From Gracilariopsis chorda (lineage: Eukaryota; Rhodophyta; Florideophyceae; Gracilariales; Gracilariaceae), in the NCBI GenBank assembly GCA_003194525.1, contig NBIV01000191.1:90912-154911 (forward strand): 64,000 nt of DNA. Direction: 5' to 3'. Below the pieces are notes generated by a model that saw nothing but the letters and a program-made list of their open reading frames with translations, had not been told where the DNA came from and made no database searches. Each line of letters opens with the position of its first letter. The first letter of the stretch is position 1. Shown piece after piece: positions 56,901 to 64,000 of this stretch. Both the position numbers and the translations under genes were made by a program.

Positions 56901-59427
56901 GAAACTCTACCTAACCCTGCGAAGGGATTTCTATTGGCCCGCCATGGCGGTGGATTGCTACGCAACTGTGCGGTTTTGTAGCGAATGCGCGAAGAAGTGC
57001 GTGAAACTCCGCAAAAATGCGAAGAAGATGAAACTATTCCCCGCAAGGGCGCCGCTCGAGTTTTTCGCGATCGATATTCTCGGACCACTACTCACCACGA
57101 AACGTGGAAACAAGTTTCTACTTGTCATTACCGACCGCTTTTCTAAGCTGGTACGGACTGTCCCTCTTCGGACGATAACCGCTCTCACGGTGGCCCAGGC
57201 TCTAGTGACGCACTGGATTTTCGTCTACGGTCCCCCTGTGGAGGTGCTCTCCGAAAACGGGAAACAGTTCGTGAGCAAGTTCTTCCAGGATGTTTGTCAC
57301 ATCCTGGATGTCAAGAACTTGTTCACGACTACCTACCACCCCCAGTGTAATGGACAAGTTGAACGGTTTAACGGACGTTACTCGTGGCGTTACGTTCCTA
57401 CGTCTCAGGCCACCCATAGAACTGGGACATGTACGCTGATGCGGTAACCTACGCGTACAATACGCAGGTACACCGGAATACCGGAGTTTCGCCATTCGAG
57501 TTGGTTCTATCTAGGACACCCCCGCCTGTGACGCTGGAACCCCAAGCTACCTTGGACAATTTCCCATCAGTGGGTATCTACCGGCAGCAATGGAAGCAAT
57601 GGCTTTCCAAGCGGGTCCCCGCTGCGCGGAAGTCTATGGCACGGGCCCAAGCCGCTTACAAGCGGAATTTTGACGCTCGCTTGCGAGGAAAGACCCCCCC
57701 GATTCGGGCAAATAACTACGTCTTCATCAGGAAGGAGTACTACAACCCGGAACGGGAGAAGCGTCACAAACTCTCGCCTGTGGCGGATGGACCCTTCAAG
57801 GTCATCTCTGTTAACACCGACACTGTCGTGGTAGAGATGGGCGACACGCACAAACGGATTTCCCGTGATCGTGTTGTCCTTGCCCCTCCTCCCTCGTCAG
57901 AGGTAGTCCTGGATCCAGGCAACCCCGTTTCTACGGACTCTGCAACACCGGAACCATCCGGGAGTACTAGACCTACGGTACTACCACACCCCAGCCGGGG
58001 ACTCTCAGACCTACCGACTCTGTCGGACTCACCGGCTCAGCCGGGTAATTCGGGCCCCTCAGCGCCCGCCCCTACCACGTCTGCCCCACTGGCGCGCATC
58101 TATACCCGCCAGGCGGGGAATGTTATCCCTTATCCCGCCGCTCCGTCTAAGGAGGGGGAGGAGAACACTCGTTTTCGAGGAACGATATCGCCGTCGCAAC
58201 GGGAGGTTGGAACGCAGCTACCGCACACCCCTGTCAGGGAAGGATCCCCGATAAGGGAGTATGGTGACGATTGCCCCCAATTCCCTGAGCAGGGCGATGC
58301 CTCGAAGCTGCCGTTGGCAGAAGTCCCCGTGGAAGCGGTTCAATCAGGTCGATCAGACCCGCGCCTTGTGGAGAAGGGGCACCCAGATACGCCGGCCTCA
58401 CAGGGAAATACCCATAACCCTCTTGGGGAAAAAGGCAGCCAAGCCGCAGTTGAAGCTTTAAGCCCTGGCTCGCAAGCACCGGAAACGCCTCCCGTCGTTG
58501 ACGGAATCGAACCCCCGGTACGGGGAATAATTTGCGCCAACCCCCGCATCGCTGCGGCGAAGAACCGAGAAACTCGGGAAAAACGCGCGCCATCGCACGC
58601 TCGAAACCGGTCGTACCGGACGCTGCTCCTCCTCATGGAGATGGTGCACCGCGCTTAGCGGCAATTCCCCTGAAAAGGGTATCATCGGCACCTGCCCGGC
58701 ACCCCCCAAAGGGGAATTTTGACCAAAATACCGGTGTACCGGAGTTAGCCCCAGGCAACCCGTCAGTAGCCGGGGACACCACGGCATCGCCGGAACGTAT
58801 GGTGCAGAGCGCTCGTGCGCCTGGCGGGGAGGCGGTTTGCCACCCAATCACCGTGTCGCACGGGACCCCCGAGGGGATTGTGGAAATGCCGATCCCGCAG
58901 GAGCGGTCATCTTCCCGCAAACTCGCGGTTCGTGAGCTCAACCGCGAAGGCGGAGCCCAAGTCCCCGCCGACTGGCGGTTCGCCCGCAATACCGCGAAAG
59001 CGGAAATGAACCTGCCCCAATGGGGAAAGACTTGCCGGTGAAAACCGTGGCACCACACACCCTCTTGAAAGATATCTTCCCGCATGAGCAGCGGCCGCTA
59101 TCACAGCGCACGGCAACGCCAGAGTTATCGCCGAACACCCTGCTAAGGGACATTATCCCGCACAGCGGGCAGCCCCCGCAAGGAAGTACAAACACCACCC
59201 GGCACGGCCGGCAGGTCTACGAACGAGAGTTCGTAGTAGACCGACTTGTCGGACACACCTGGGACCAGGATGGTATTCTACAATACCGCGTCCGCTGGTA
59301 CGGGTATGACCCCAGTGGGGATACGTGGGAGCCAATCGAACACCTTCCACGGTCGCAGGTCGTGCGATACCACCGTCAAACGGGAACTGCAGCTCCAGCC
59401 ACGCTGGTAAATGCCCAAGTTGGGTAA
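53904..59427 (+). pseudogene. pol of element A (protease-RT-RNase H-integrase-chromodomain)
   Basis: It lies in the -1 frame relative to gag. The protease DTG is at 54225-54233. A CAG-to-TAG stop is at 54816-54818. RT spans about 54990-55900 with YLDD at 55686-55697. A one-base insertion near 55910 shifts the frame. RNase H spans about 55980-56480 (YSVDTDSSDYQVG, TDHSSLRWLMN, NTQADALSR). Integrase zinc-binding is at about 56850-56990 (ending CSEC). The core is at 57050-57400, with its second acid Glu (LSENGKQF) where B has Asp. A one-base deletion follows near 57370. The GPF module is at about 57790 (DGPFKVISVNTDTVVV). A Pro/Ser-rich linker with frame changes leads to the chromodomain at 59215-59400. 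The domains mark a chromovirus. Confidence 0.9.
53943..53977 (+). promoter_or_regulatory. Candidate -1 frameshift region between gag and pol of A
   Basis: GGAAAAC-TAA ends gag. The hairpin TCTCCC-cttt-GGGAGA occupies 53962-53977. A second hairpin, CCGCC-gaa-GGCGG, lies just upstream. The pol frame has its last upstream stop at 53901-53903, so any shift must occur in the following 49 bases. Confidence 0.45.
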
Positions 59428-59576
59428 CGTTGCCGCGCGAACGGAGGGCGATAGGAAAGGATAACAAGGCAGGGTCCGTCGAAGACGGGGAACTCAAATG
59501 AGAATCACCGTTCAAAACGGGAAAGTTTATTCAAGGGAGCAGCTAGCTCCCCACAACACTATACTACAATAGCCGG

Positions 59577-59627
59577 CTATGCCAGGAAAGAAGAACCGGA
59601 GACGGCGTACGCGCTTTTATCACCCAT
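59577..59627 (-). pseudogene. Stub of the antisense ORF in element A
   Basis: The start codon and first dozen codons of the B-type antisense ORF are still present (MGDKSAYAVSGS), followed by four codons and a stop at 59577-59579. The junction lies in AGAAC (59592-59596). In B this pentamer occurs at both ends of the 1778 bp that A lacks. It shows that the ancestor of A had the antisense gene and lost it. Confidence 0.75.
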
Positions 59628-59670
59628 TTTCGTCTGGGAACCCTCCGCGTCCGCGGTCGTTTTCCCGTCT

Positions 59671-59682
59671 TAGGGGGGGATA
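59671..59682 (+). promoter_or_regulatory. Polypurine tract of element A
   Basis: TTAGGGGGGATA immediately precedes the 3' LTR, the same as in B. Confidence 0.75.
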
Positions 59683-60510
59683 TGTAGTGCAACGCCCTCA
59701 GGGAGGGATTCTTGATACTTGAACGCTTTCCCGATATTATCGGTTGTGTAGTGTGTATATGAACTACGCCCCACTATGGTGGATATGGACACGTGGGACA
59801 CGGTTTTGGGACAATTGGCGGTTGGCCACAGTAGTGGATGTTGCCACGAAATGTGGAGTATTTTAGTTTATATTATTTATTATTTTCACACCCATTTCTG
59901 GGAAGCTAGTACTTAGTGCGACGGCGCACTGCCGTCGCACCAGTAAACCTTCCCCAACAAGGGACCCCAACCTGGGGAATTGGCTCTAGTTGTTGCCGTT
60001 TGCGCGCGTACTCTACTCCTCCTTGGAGGGAAACGCCGTAAACCACGGGACATCTAACCCCCTTGCACATCTAAAGGGACCCATCACTGGGAGTATAATT
60101 GTTCCAATTGCATTGGTGTTTCGCCCTGTATAGGGATATTGTTACCGGCATCGCCGTTCGTCCCCGTCGCTCTCGCGACTCACTTCGTCCTCTCTTTCTC
60201 CTCTTCGCCCTTCCTTTTTCCCCTTTTTTTTAGGGTAGCACCTCCCGCTATCCGCGGCCCTCGTGTGCGCATCCGCTCACACACCCCCACTTACGTGGAA
60301 ACATACCTCTACTGAGGATCACACCCCGCTCACGCGGATACCGATTCTTCGCCTTCACCTCCCTGCGCGAGTCGCGACAGGTGTCCCTGGTCTTACAAAC
60401 CGGCTTCACCGTGACACCTCTGGGAGGGCTCTACCGAACTGGGTTCACCTCGTGAGAGGAAGATCCCGAACGTCTTTCGGTGTTTTTCCCCTTTGGGGCA
60501 TTGCACCACA
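59683..60510 (+). repeat. 3' LTR of element A
   Basis: It begins TGTAGTGCAACGCC and ends TTGCACCACA. The 10-bp stem-loop is at 59916-59940, again perfect. The palindrome that is CCCACAATTGTGGG in the 5' LTR reads CCCACTATGGTGGA here. Confidence 0.95.
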
Positions 60511-61174
60511 ATAAGCCACTCGCGGTTATTAGAGACAAAGGTGTACGCTATGCTGATGTGGTGTCTGGTGACAACGGTATTACTATGATGGTGTTGATAT
60601 CCGGAGGAGTAAACGCAGGACTTGAGACGCCGATGCTTATATTCAAGAAAGTGGACAAGAATTACCCTATACGGGGTCTGACGGACGATGTGCCGGTGTG
60701 GTTTATCGAACGGGGCCTAAAGCGTGGATGGACAAACGTGGTTTCATTGAATCGGTATGAGAGAAAAGAGTGTTTAGACCTCTACCGAACGGCGTCAAGC
60801 GAGTTCTTCTTATAGAAAATGTGAATAAGCATGCTCTAACCGATGAAGTACGGAATGCACTGTCTCAGAGTAACACGGACATTAGATTCTTCCTGTGCAA
60901 TGTGACGCATTCAATTCACCCTGCGGACAGTTTTGAAATTCAGAAATTGAAGACATACTGGAGACATGAGTGGGATGATTTTAAGATGAGTAGGCAACAG
61001 AATGGTATGTGGGTGGAAGGACCACGTGCTTCTGAAAAGCTGTCTAATCCAGGCAAAATAAAATTCTTTAAGCTTGCTGCAAAATTTACCGGGGCTGTTA
61101 GTGCGATGCATGAATCTGAAGGTGTTACATATGCGAGAAAAGCGATGATAGGATGCGGGATATCGTGTAACTAG
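60511..61174 (+). pseudogene. Pogo-like transposase, C-terminal part
   Basis: This continues the gene broken by A. The blocks are VRYADVVSGDNGITMMVLIS, APMLIF-like TPMLIFKK and NYPIRGLTDDVP. After a frame change near 60780 come VLLIENVNKHALTDEV, RFFLCNVTHSIHPADSF and a C-terminal KLSNPGK-like block. A stop is at 61172-61174. Where the family has an Asp-Asn for the second catalytic residue, this copy has Glu-Asn. The third Asp (PADSF) is kept. With the first catalytic region missing, it cannot be active. Confidence 0.75.
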
Positions 61175-61828
61175 TGTCTATCCGCCCGGATGAAATGTTG
61201 CCAAATGATTATTTTTTGAAGGTTTCGAACCTTTCATAAACGCGTCAAAAACGGTGTTTTTGAATCAAAAGTACGTTTTTGATATCAAAAAAGCCGGTTT
61301 TCTAAAGCTTTGTAGTAAATTAGACACATTTTACGAGCACATCTCTATTAAACCATCTGCTTGTCTTATGTTTCGGCTTCTCACCTAGCATAAACAACAG
61401 AAGCTCAGAATTTTTGCAATACAAAAACAAGTTGCATAACTTATACAGACTACAAACGGCGAAAAAATCCGATCAAAATAACTAAAATTAAAGGTTAAGT
61501 TGATTGTTTTGACCTCATATGAGGTCAGCGGTCGGATAGACACTAGAATGGGCAGTAGAAAAAAGGGCAACTGTTGCCATCACTGCAAGATATAATCGGC
61601 AAGTATAGAGAAACCTTAAATGAAGAAGTAGTTAGCAGTAGGATTTGAAGGCAGTCATTCTGTCAACAGTATTTGTGTGAGCATAAATTAGTGTGGTTTA
61701 CACTATTTTTTTCTACCTGAAATTAGTGTGGGTTAGAATATAGTGTAGTCCACACTAATTGTTGTGAACCCGCCCCAAATCGAGGCTTCTTAACTAGTGT
61801 GGACCACATTAATAACAGTGTTTACCTG
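61175..61828. other. 3' non-coding part of PLE with subterminal repeats
   Basis: No gene is visible. From about 61690 several TTAGTGTGG and CCACACTAA copies in both orientations precede the terminal inverted repeat. They mirror those at the left end and are plausible transposase binding sites. Confidence 0.6.
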
Positions 61829-61830
61829 TA

Positions 61831-61845
61831 CTTTTCTCTCGCCAT
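61831..61845 (-). pseudogene. First five codons of the MLE2 transposase
   Basis: On the minus strand ATG at 61845 gives MAREK and runs into the TA at 61829-61830. After removing PLE and one TA, the frame continues as YLSQFEKGQ at 49846, the start of a typical transposase helix-turn-helix region. Confidence 0.7.
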
Positions 61846-62002
61846 ATTAAGGGCTTTAATCGGGATAGATAAGCAACGCAGTGTTTGCTGTCACTAATAC
61901 TAAGTAGTGCTAGGCAAGAGGTTTGAATTGGCAGAAAGTTCCGCCATTTTTGTGACATGTGTCATATAGTATTTCGTGGGTTTAAAGAAGTTTCGCAAGG
62001 TG

Positions 62003-62658
62003 TTTTATTGATAGCACAGCTGTAGTTCTTATTTATAACAAAAGGAGTCTACGAATGTGATTAACTAACCAAAGTGCAGCGTGCACCACATCGCTATACC
62101 GCAAAAGCATGCCGATCCCTGCAATAGAAGCTTGTGTCTGGGTGTGCTCAACAGCGTTTCGTGCACTGTACTATCAAGATTCAGTGCCACTACGCCAAAA
62201 CAGAACACAGGTTTCAATATAGTTCAAGAAGTTCAAGCTCTGTCCTCGTCTCAAGTCCTTTGTCTACCATCGGTGTGGGAGATACCAAAAGCTAAGCAAA
62301 ATTTTACATTTTGTAACGTCGAATGTGTTCAAAGTTAAGCCCTTCTGACCGCTACCTTTCGAAATGTCTTGTGGACAAGAAATTTTACGCTGTCTCGTGG
62401 AGTCCGACTTGGACGTTGTGGGTGGGTTCTTGGTGTGAAAAGGCCTTGGAAGCGCCTGTTACGGCCTGAGCTTGGTGAAAACCCAACCAAACTCGGAGAT
62501 GTCAGATATATATCTGTTCTTGTATGATCGGGCCACTGCTGTTATCCCTGAAGAACGGGACGAAACGTTATCAGTTCATTTGATGACCAGTGTGAAAGGT
62601 TTATCCCGCTTTTCAACGTATACGCGTTCTCCATCTCTTTTACGAACACGTATACGCG
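62003..62658. other. Flank between MLE2 and the lipin gene, no gene seen
   Basis: This should hold the 3' untranslated region and terminator of the lipin gene. Two plus-strand ORFs of 84-85 codons have no recognisable features and overlap or face the lipin 3' end. I do not support them. Confidence 0.4.
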
Positions 62659-64000
62659 TTACTCACCCAGTAGCGCATCATAATCGATCTCTGGCAGTGA
62701 TGCTTTCCACCAGTTCCAATCGTTAAACGTAGCTGTGTCTGTAATTGCTCGTATCATCTCGAAACATGTGCGTCCAGATATATCAGGAAATACGTTTTCC
62801 ACCAAGTCATGAAGCGAGCTATAAGATGATGTACTCTCATATCGAGCTTTCATAACAGCCAGTTCTCCTCGTGTGTTCACAACAAAAATCCGTTGAGGTA
62901 TTAGCCCAACAGCCCGATATGAGATAACATCAGTTTCTCGGTTTCCGAACCCAGCATGAAAGGGGTTATAGTCTGGAGAGAACAATGTTCTAATCTCACG
63001 AAGAGCTGCGATTTTGAATTCGTGAGGCCGCCTCCTGATAACTTCTCTTGCGAAGCTTTCAACTAAACGATTAGGGCTCATCAAAACAGGCCCGTTCGGA
63101 AGCTTCGCCCCGCCTTGCGTAACGCTATGTAGAAATGCTCTTGTTTGGCTGGCTTGTCCAATTGGTCTTGCTGTTAAGTAGAGGATCTTATACCCATTCT
63201 TCTCAATTTGAGAGTACAAGCCCGCCACACCATCTTGACTCCAGTCTCGACCGACTGCAGGTAGCAGATGCCCCAGCACGTCACTCCTAGTAATTGTCCC
63301 ATCTACATCAGATATAACAATCTTCGAGTGGCAGCCCCAGAGAAAGATACGGCAACTAAGTTCCACGGAACTTGATTCCACAACGAAACGTATTGAATTC
63401 GGACCAGGTTTGAGGTCAAGCTCCATGAGTTGCTCCGTCGTGGGGCGAAGGGATAACGCTTCCGGGTCAATATCCGAAAACGAGACGTAGCTAGTACCGC
63501 TTAGGTACGATGTTGAGTTGTTCAAGTCCTGAGAAGCGCTGGCTTGCTCGTCATCTGTCCTTTCTGCATTGTTTTGATCCTTCTCCACAATGTCAGTGCA
63601 ACTCTCATTTGCCCGTTCTTCAGTCGGTTTCATGCCATTGGGAACAACGCCCTTGCCTTGATCTGAATTCTGGTCTGACTTTTCCGAAACAGGTACATCA
63701 TTTGGCTCGTCCTTCTCTTCCGTAGAAGAAGAAGAAGCGGGCTCGCGCACTTCAGTCTCTCTATCTGTTGAGGCGCTTTCGTTTCGCTCCTCGATATCAG
63801 ACCGGGGAGATTCTTCTCCGCTTCCGTCAACGACTTGGGTTGTAGTTTCCTCTACTGCTGTACCAGACCATGAAAACCACCGAAAGCGACGAGCTGGTGT
63901 GGGTGGAGGAGGTTTGGGGGCATCAGGGATGTCTTTTCTTTTGTTTGCGCCGAGGTGAATGAAGTTTTCCAACCCTGCGCTTCTACTGAACGAAAGCGCA
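62659..64000 (-). CDS. LPIN: Lipin-type phosphatidate phosphatase, 3' part (5' end outside window)
   Basis: The minus-strand frame is open from the window edge to a stop at 62659-62661, with about 446 codons visible. A Ser/Glu/Asp-rich low-complexity segment (roughly the first 160 residues) precedes the LNS2 domain. The domain is introduced by LDLKPGPNSIRFVV and then SKIVISDVDGTITRSDVLGH, whose DVDGT is the DxDxT catalytic motif of Mg-dependent phosphatidate phosphatases. ILYLTARPIGQASQTRAFL and FHAGFGNRETDVISYRAVG follow, all typical of lipins. The C terminus has FNDWNWWKASLP, the usual Trp-rich ending. The family converts phosphatidate to diacylglycerol in lipid synthesis, moving between cytosol and ER/nuclear membrane. 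The N-LIP domain must lie beyond 64000. No intron, stop or frameshift is visible, so it looks functional. Confidence 0.9.
   Translation of the reverse strand, partial: ALSFSRSAGLENFIHLGANKRKDIPDAPKPPPPTPARRFRWFSWSGTAVEETTTQVVDGSGEESPRSDIEERNESASTDRETEVREPASSSSTEEKDEPNDVPVSEKSDQNSDQGKGVVPNGMKPTEERANESCTDIVEKDQNNAERTDDEQASASQDLNNSTSYLSGTSYVSFSDIDPEALSLRPTTEQLMELDLKPGPNSIRFVVESSSVELSCRIFLWGCHSKIVISDVDGTITRSDVLGHLLPAVGRDWSQDGVAGLYSQIEKNGYKILYLTARPIGQASQTRAFLHSVTQGGAKLPNGPVLMSPNRLVESFAREVIRRRPHEFKIAALREIRTLFSPDYNPFHAGFGNRETDVISYRAVGLIPQRIFVVNTRGELAVMKARYESTSSYSSLHDLVENVFPDISGRTCFEMIRAITDTATFNDWNWWKASLPEIDYDALLGE

Larger units (their letters stand above)
50846..60510 (+). mobile_element. Ty3/gypsy LTR retrotransposon A, full length, lacks antisense gene
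   Basis: This 9.67-kb plus-strand element has LTRs of 827 and 828 bp (50846-51672, 59683-60510), primer-binding site, gag, pol with chromodomain and polypurine tract. It is a close relative of B, with the same LTRs and collinear gag-pol. It is 1.74 kb shorter because the antisense ORF has been deleted. The flanks TAGAA (left) and ATAAG (right) do not form a clear target duplication. Gag has two stops. Pol has one stop, one insertion and at least one deletion, so A is inactive. The two LTRs differ by several percent by eye, which suggests that the insertion is not very recent. Confidence 0.95.
49849..61828 (+). mobile_element. Pogo-like DNA transposon PLE, split by LTR element A
   Basis: The inverted ends CAGGTAAACACTGTTATTA (left, from 49849) and its complement (right, ending at 61828) are flanked by TA at 49847-49848 and 61829-61830, the target duplication of the Tc1/mariner/pogo group. 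The next bases, (G/A)TGTGG, are also shared. Inside both ends there are several copies of TTAGTGTGG-type subterminal repeats (49859-49925 and 61690-61815). Without element A the element is about 2.3 kb and codes for one transposase on the plus strand. It sits after codon 5 of the MLE2 transposase. Confidence 0.85.
48623..62002 (-). mobile_element. Tc1-type DNA transposon MLE2, split by nested elements PLE and A
   Basis: The left terminal repeat starts at 48623 (CAGTGCGCGAAACTCCTTTA) next to TA at 48621-48622. A matching degenerate end lies at about 61978-62002; read inwards it starts CACCTTGCGAAACTTCTTTA. The element itself is about 1.4 kb. The other 12 kb are a nested pogo-like element (49849-61828) that contains LTR element A. 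Confidence 0.75.

Noticed and set aside
59153-59515. Plus- or minus-strand shadow ORFs over the chromodomain (also B 35463-35951)
   Set aside because: They lie antisense to a clear chromodomain, and no independent protein pattern was found.
62472-62726. An 84-codon plus-strand ORF overlapping the lipin 3' end
   Set aside because: It overlaps the end of a well-supported gene on the other strand and has no features of its own.
1-64000. CRISPR arrays, rRNA or tRNA genes
   Set aside because: No regularly spaced direct repeats and no cloverleaf or rRNA-like segments were noticed by eye. Repeats here are LTRs, terminal repeats and short hairpins. Systematic tRNA scanning was not possible.

Overview
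This is a eukaryotic window and almost all of it is transposable elements. I can follow at least five Ty3/gypsy-type LTR retrotransposons (called A to F below; A, B, D and E are the best resolved), two solo LTRs, a possible third LTR fragment, two Tc1-type DNA transposons and one pogo-like DNA transposon, inserted into one another. Only two stretches look like host genes: the 3' part of a lipin-type phosphatidate phosphatase at the right edge, and an unrecognised gene fragment (H) around 44 kb. The lipin ORF has no intron in the visible part. The pogo-like transposase resembles a family I associate with oomycetes and red algae. A TE-rich alga such as a florideophyte red alga is my best guess, but it is only a guess.

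Layout. 1-10191: element C (minus strand), old, truncated by the window edge, with a solo LTR of another family inside it. 10192-11626: tail of plus-strand element F, into which C went. 11627-13505 and 24817-29543: two halves of minus-strand element E. E is split by plus-strand element D (13506-24816, target duplication AAGAC) inside its reverse transcriptase, and a solo F-type LTR sits in its gag. 29544-32497: low-coding background. 32498-43902: element B (minus strand, target duplication ATTTG), which interrupts gene H 11 codons before its stop. 43903-46778: the rest of gene H and AT-rich background. 46779-48179: Tc1-type element MLE1. 48623-62002: Tc1-type element MLE2, opened after codon 5 of its transposase by pogo-like element PLE (49849-61828), which is itself opened by LTR element A (50846-60510). 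62003-64000: 3' flank and 3' part of the lipin gene.

The most interesting system is an extra gene on the antisense strand of these retrotransposons. It lies between the end of pol and the 3' LTR, starts just inside the 3' LTR and runs towards pol. B carries an almost open copy (about 598 codons, two in-frame stops). C and the distant D carry decayed but clearly homologous copies. A has lost it by a 1.78-kb deletion between two AGAAC repeats and keeps only the first codons. I recognise no domain in its product.

A second unexpected signal is that the A/B coding sequence is unusually rich in tight perfect hairpins (stem of 5 or more, loop of 0-3). Several differ between A and B by changes that keep or complete the pairing. 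All retroelement copies here carry disabling mutations; only the gag of B is fully open.
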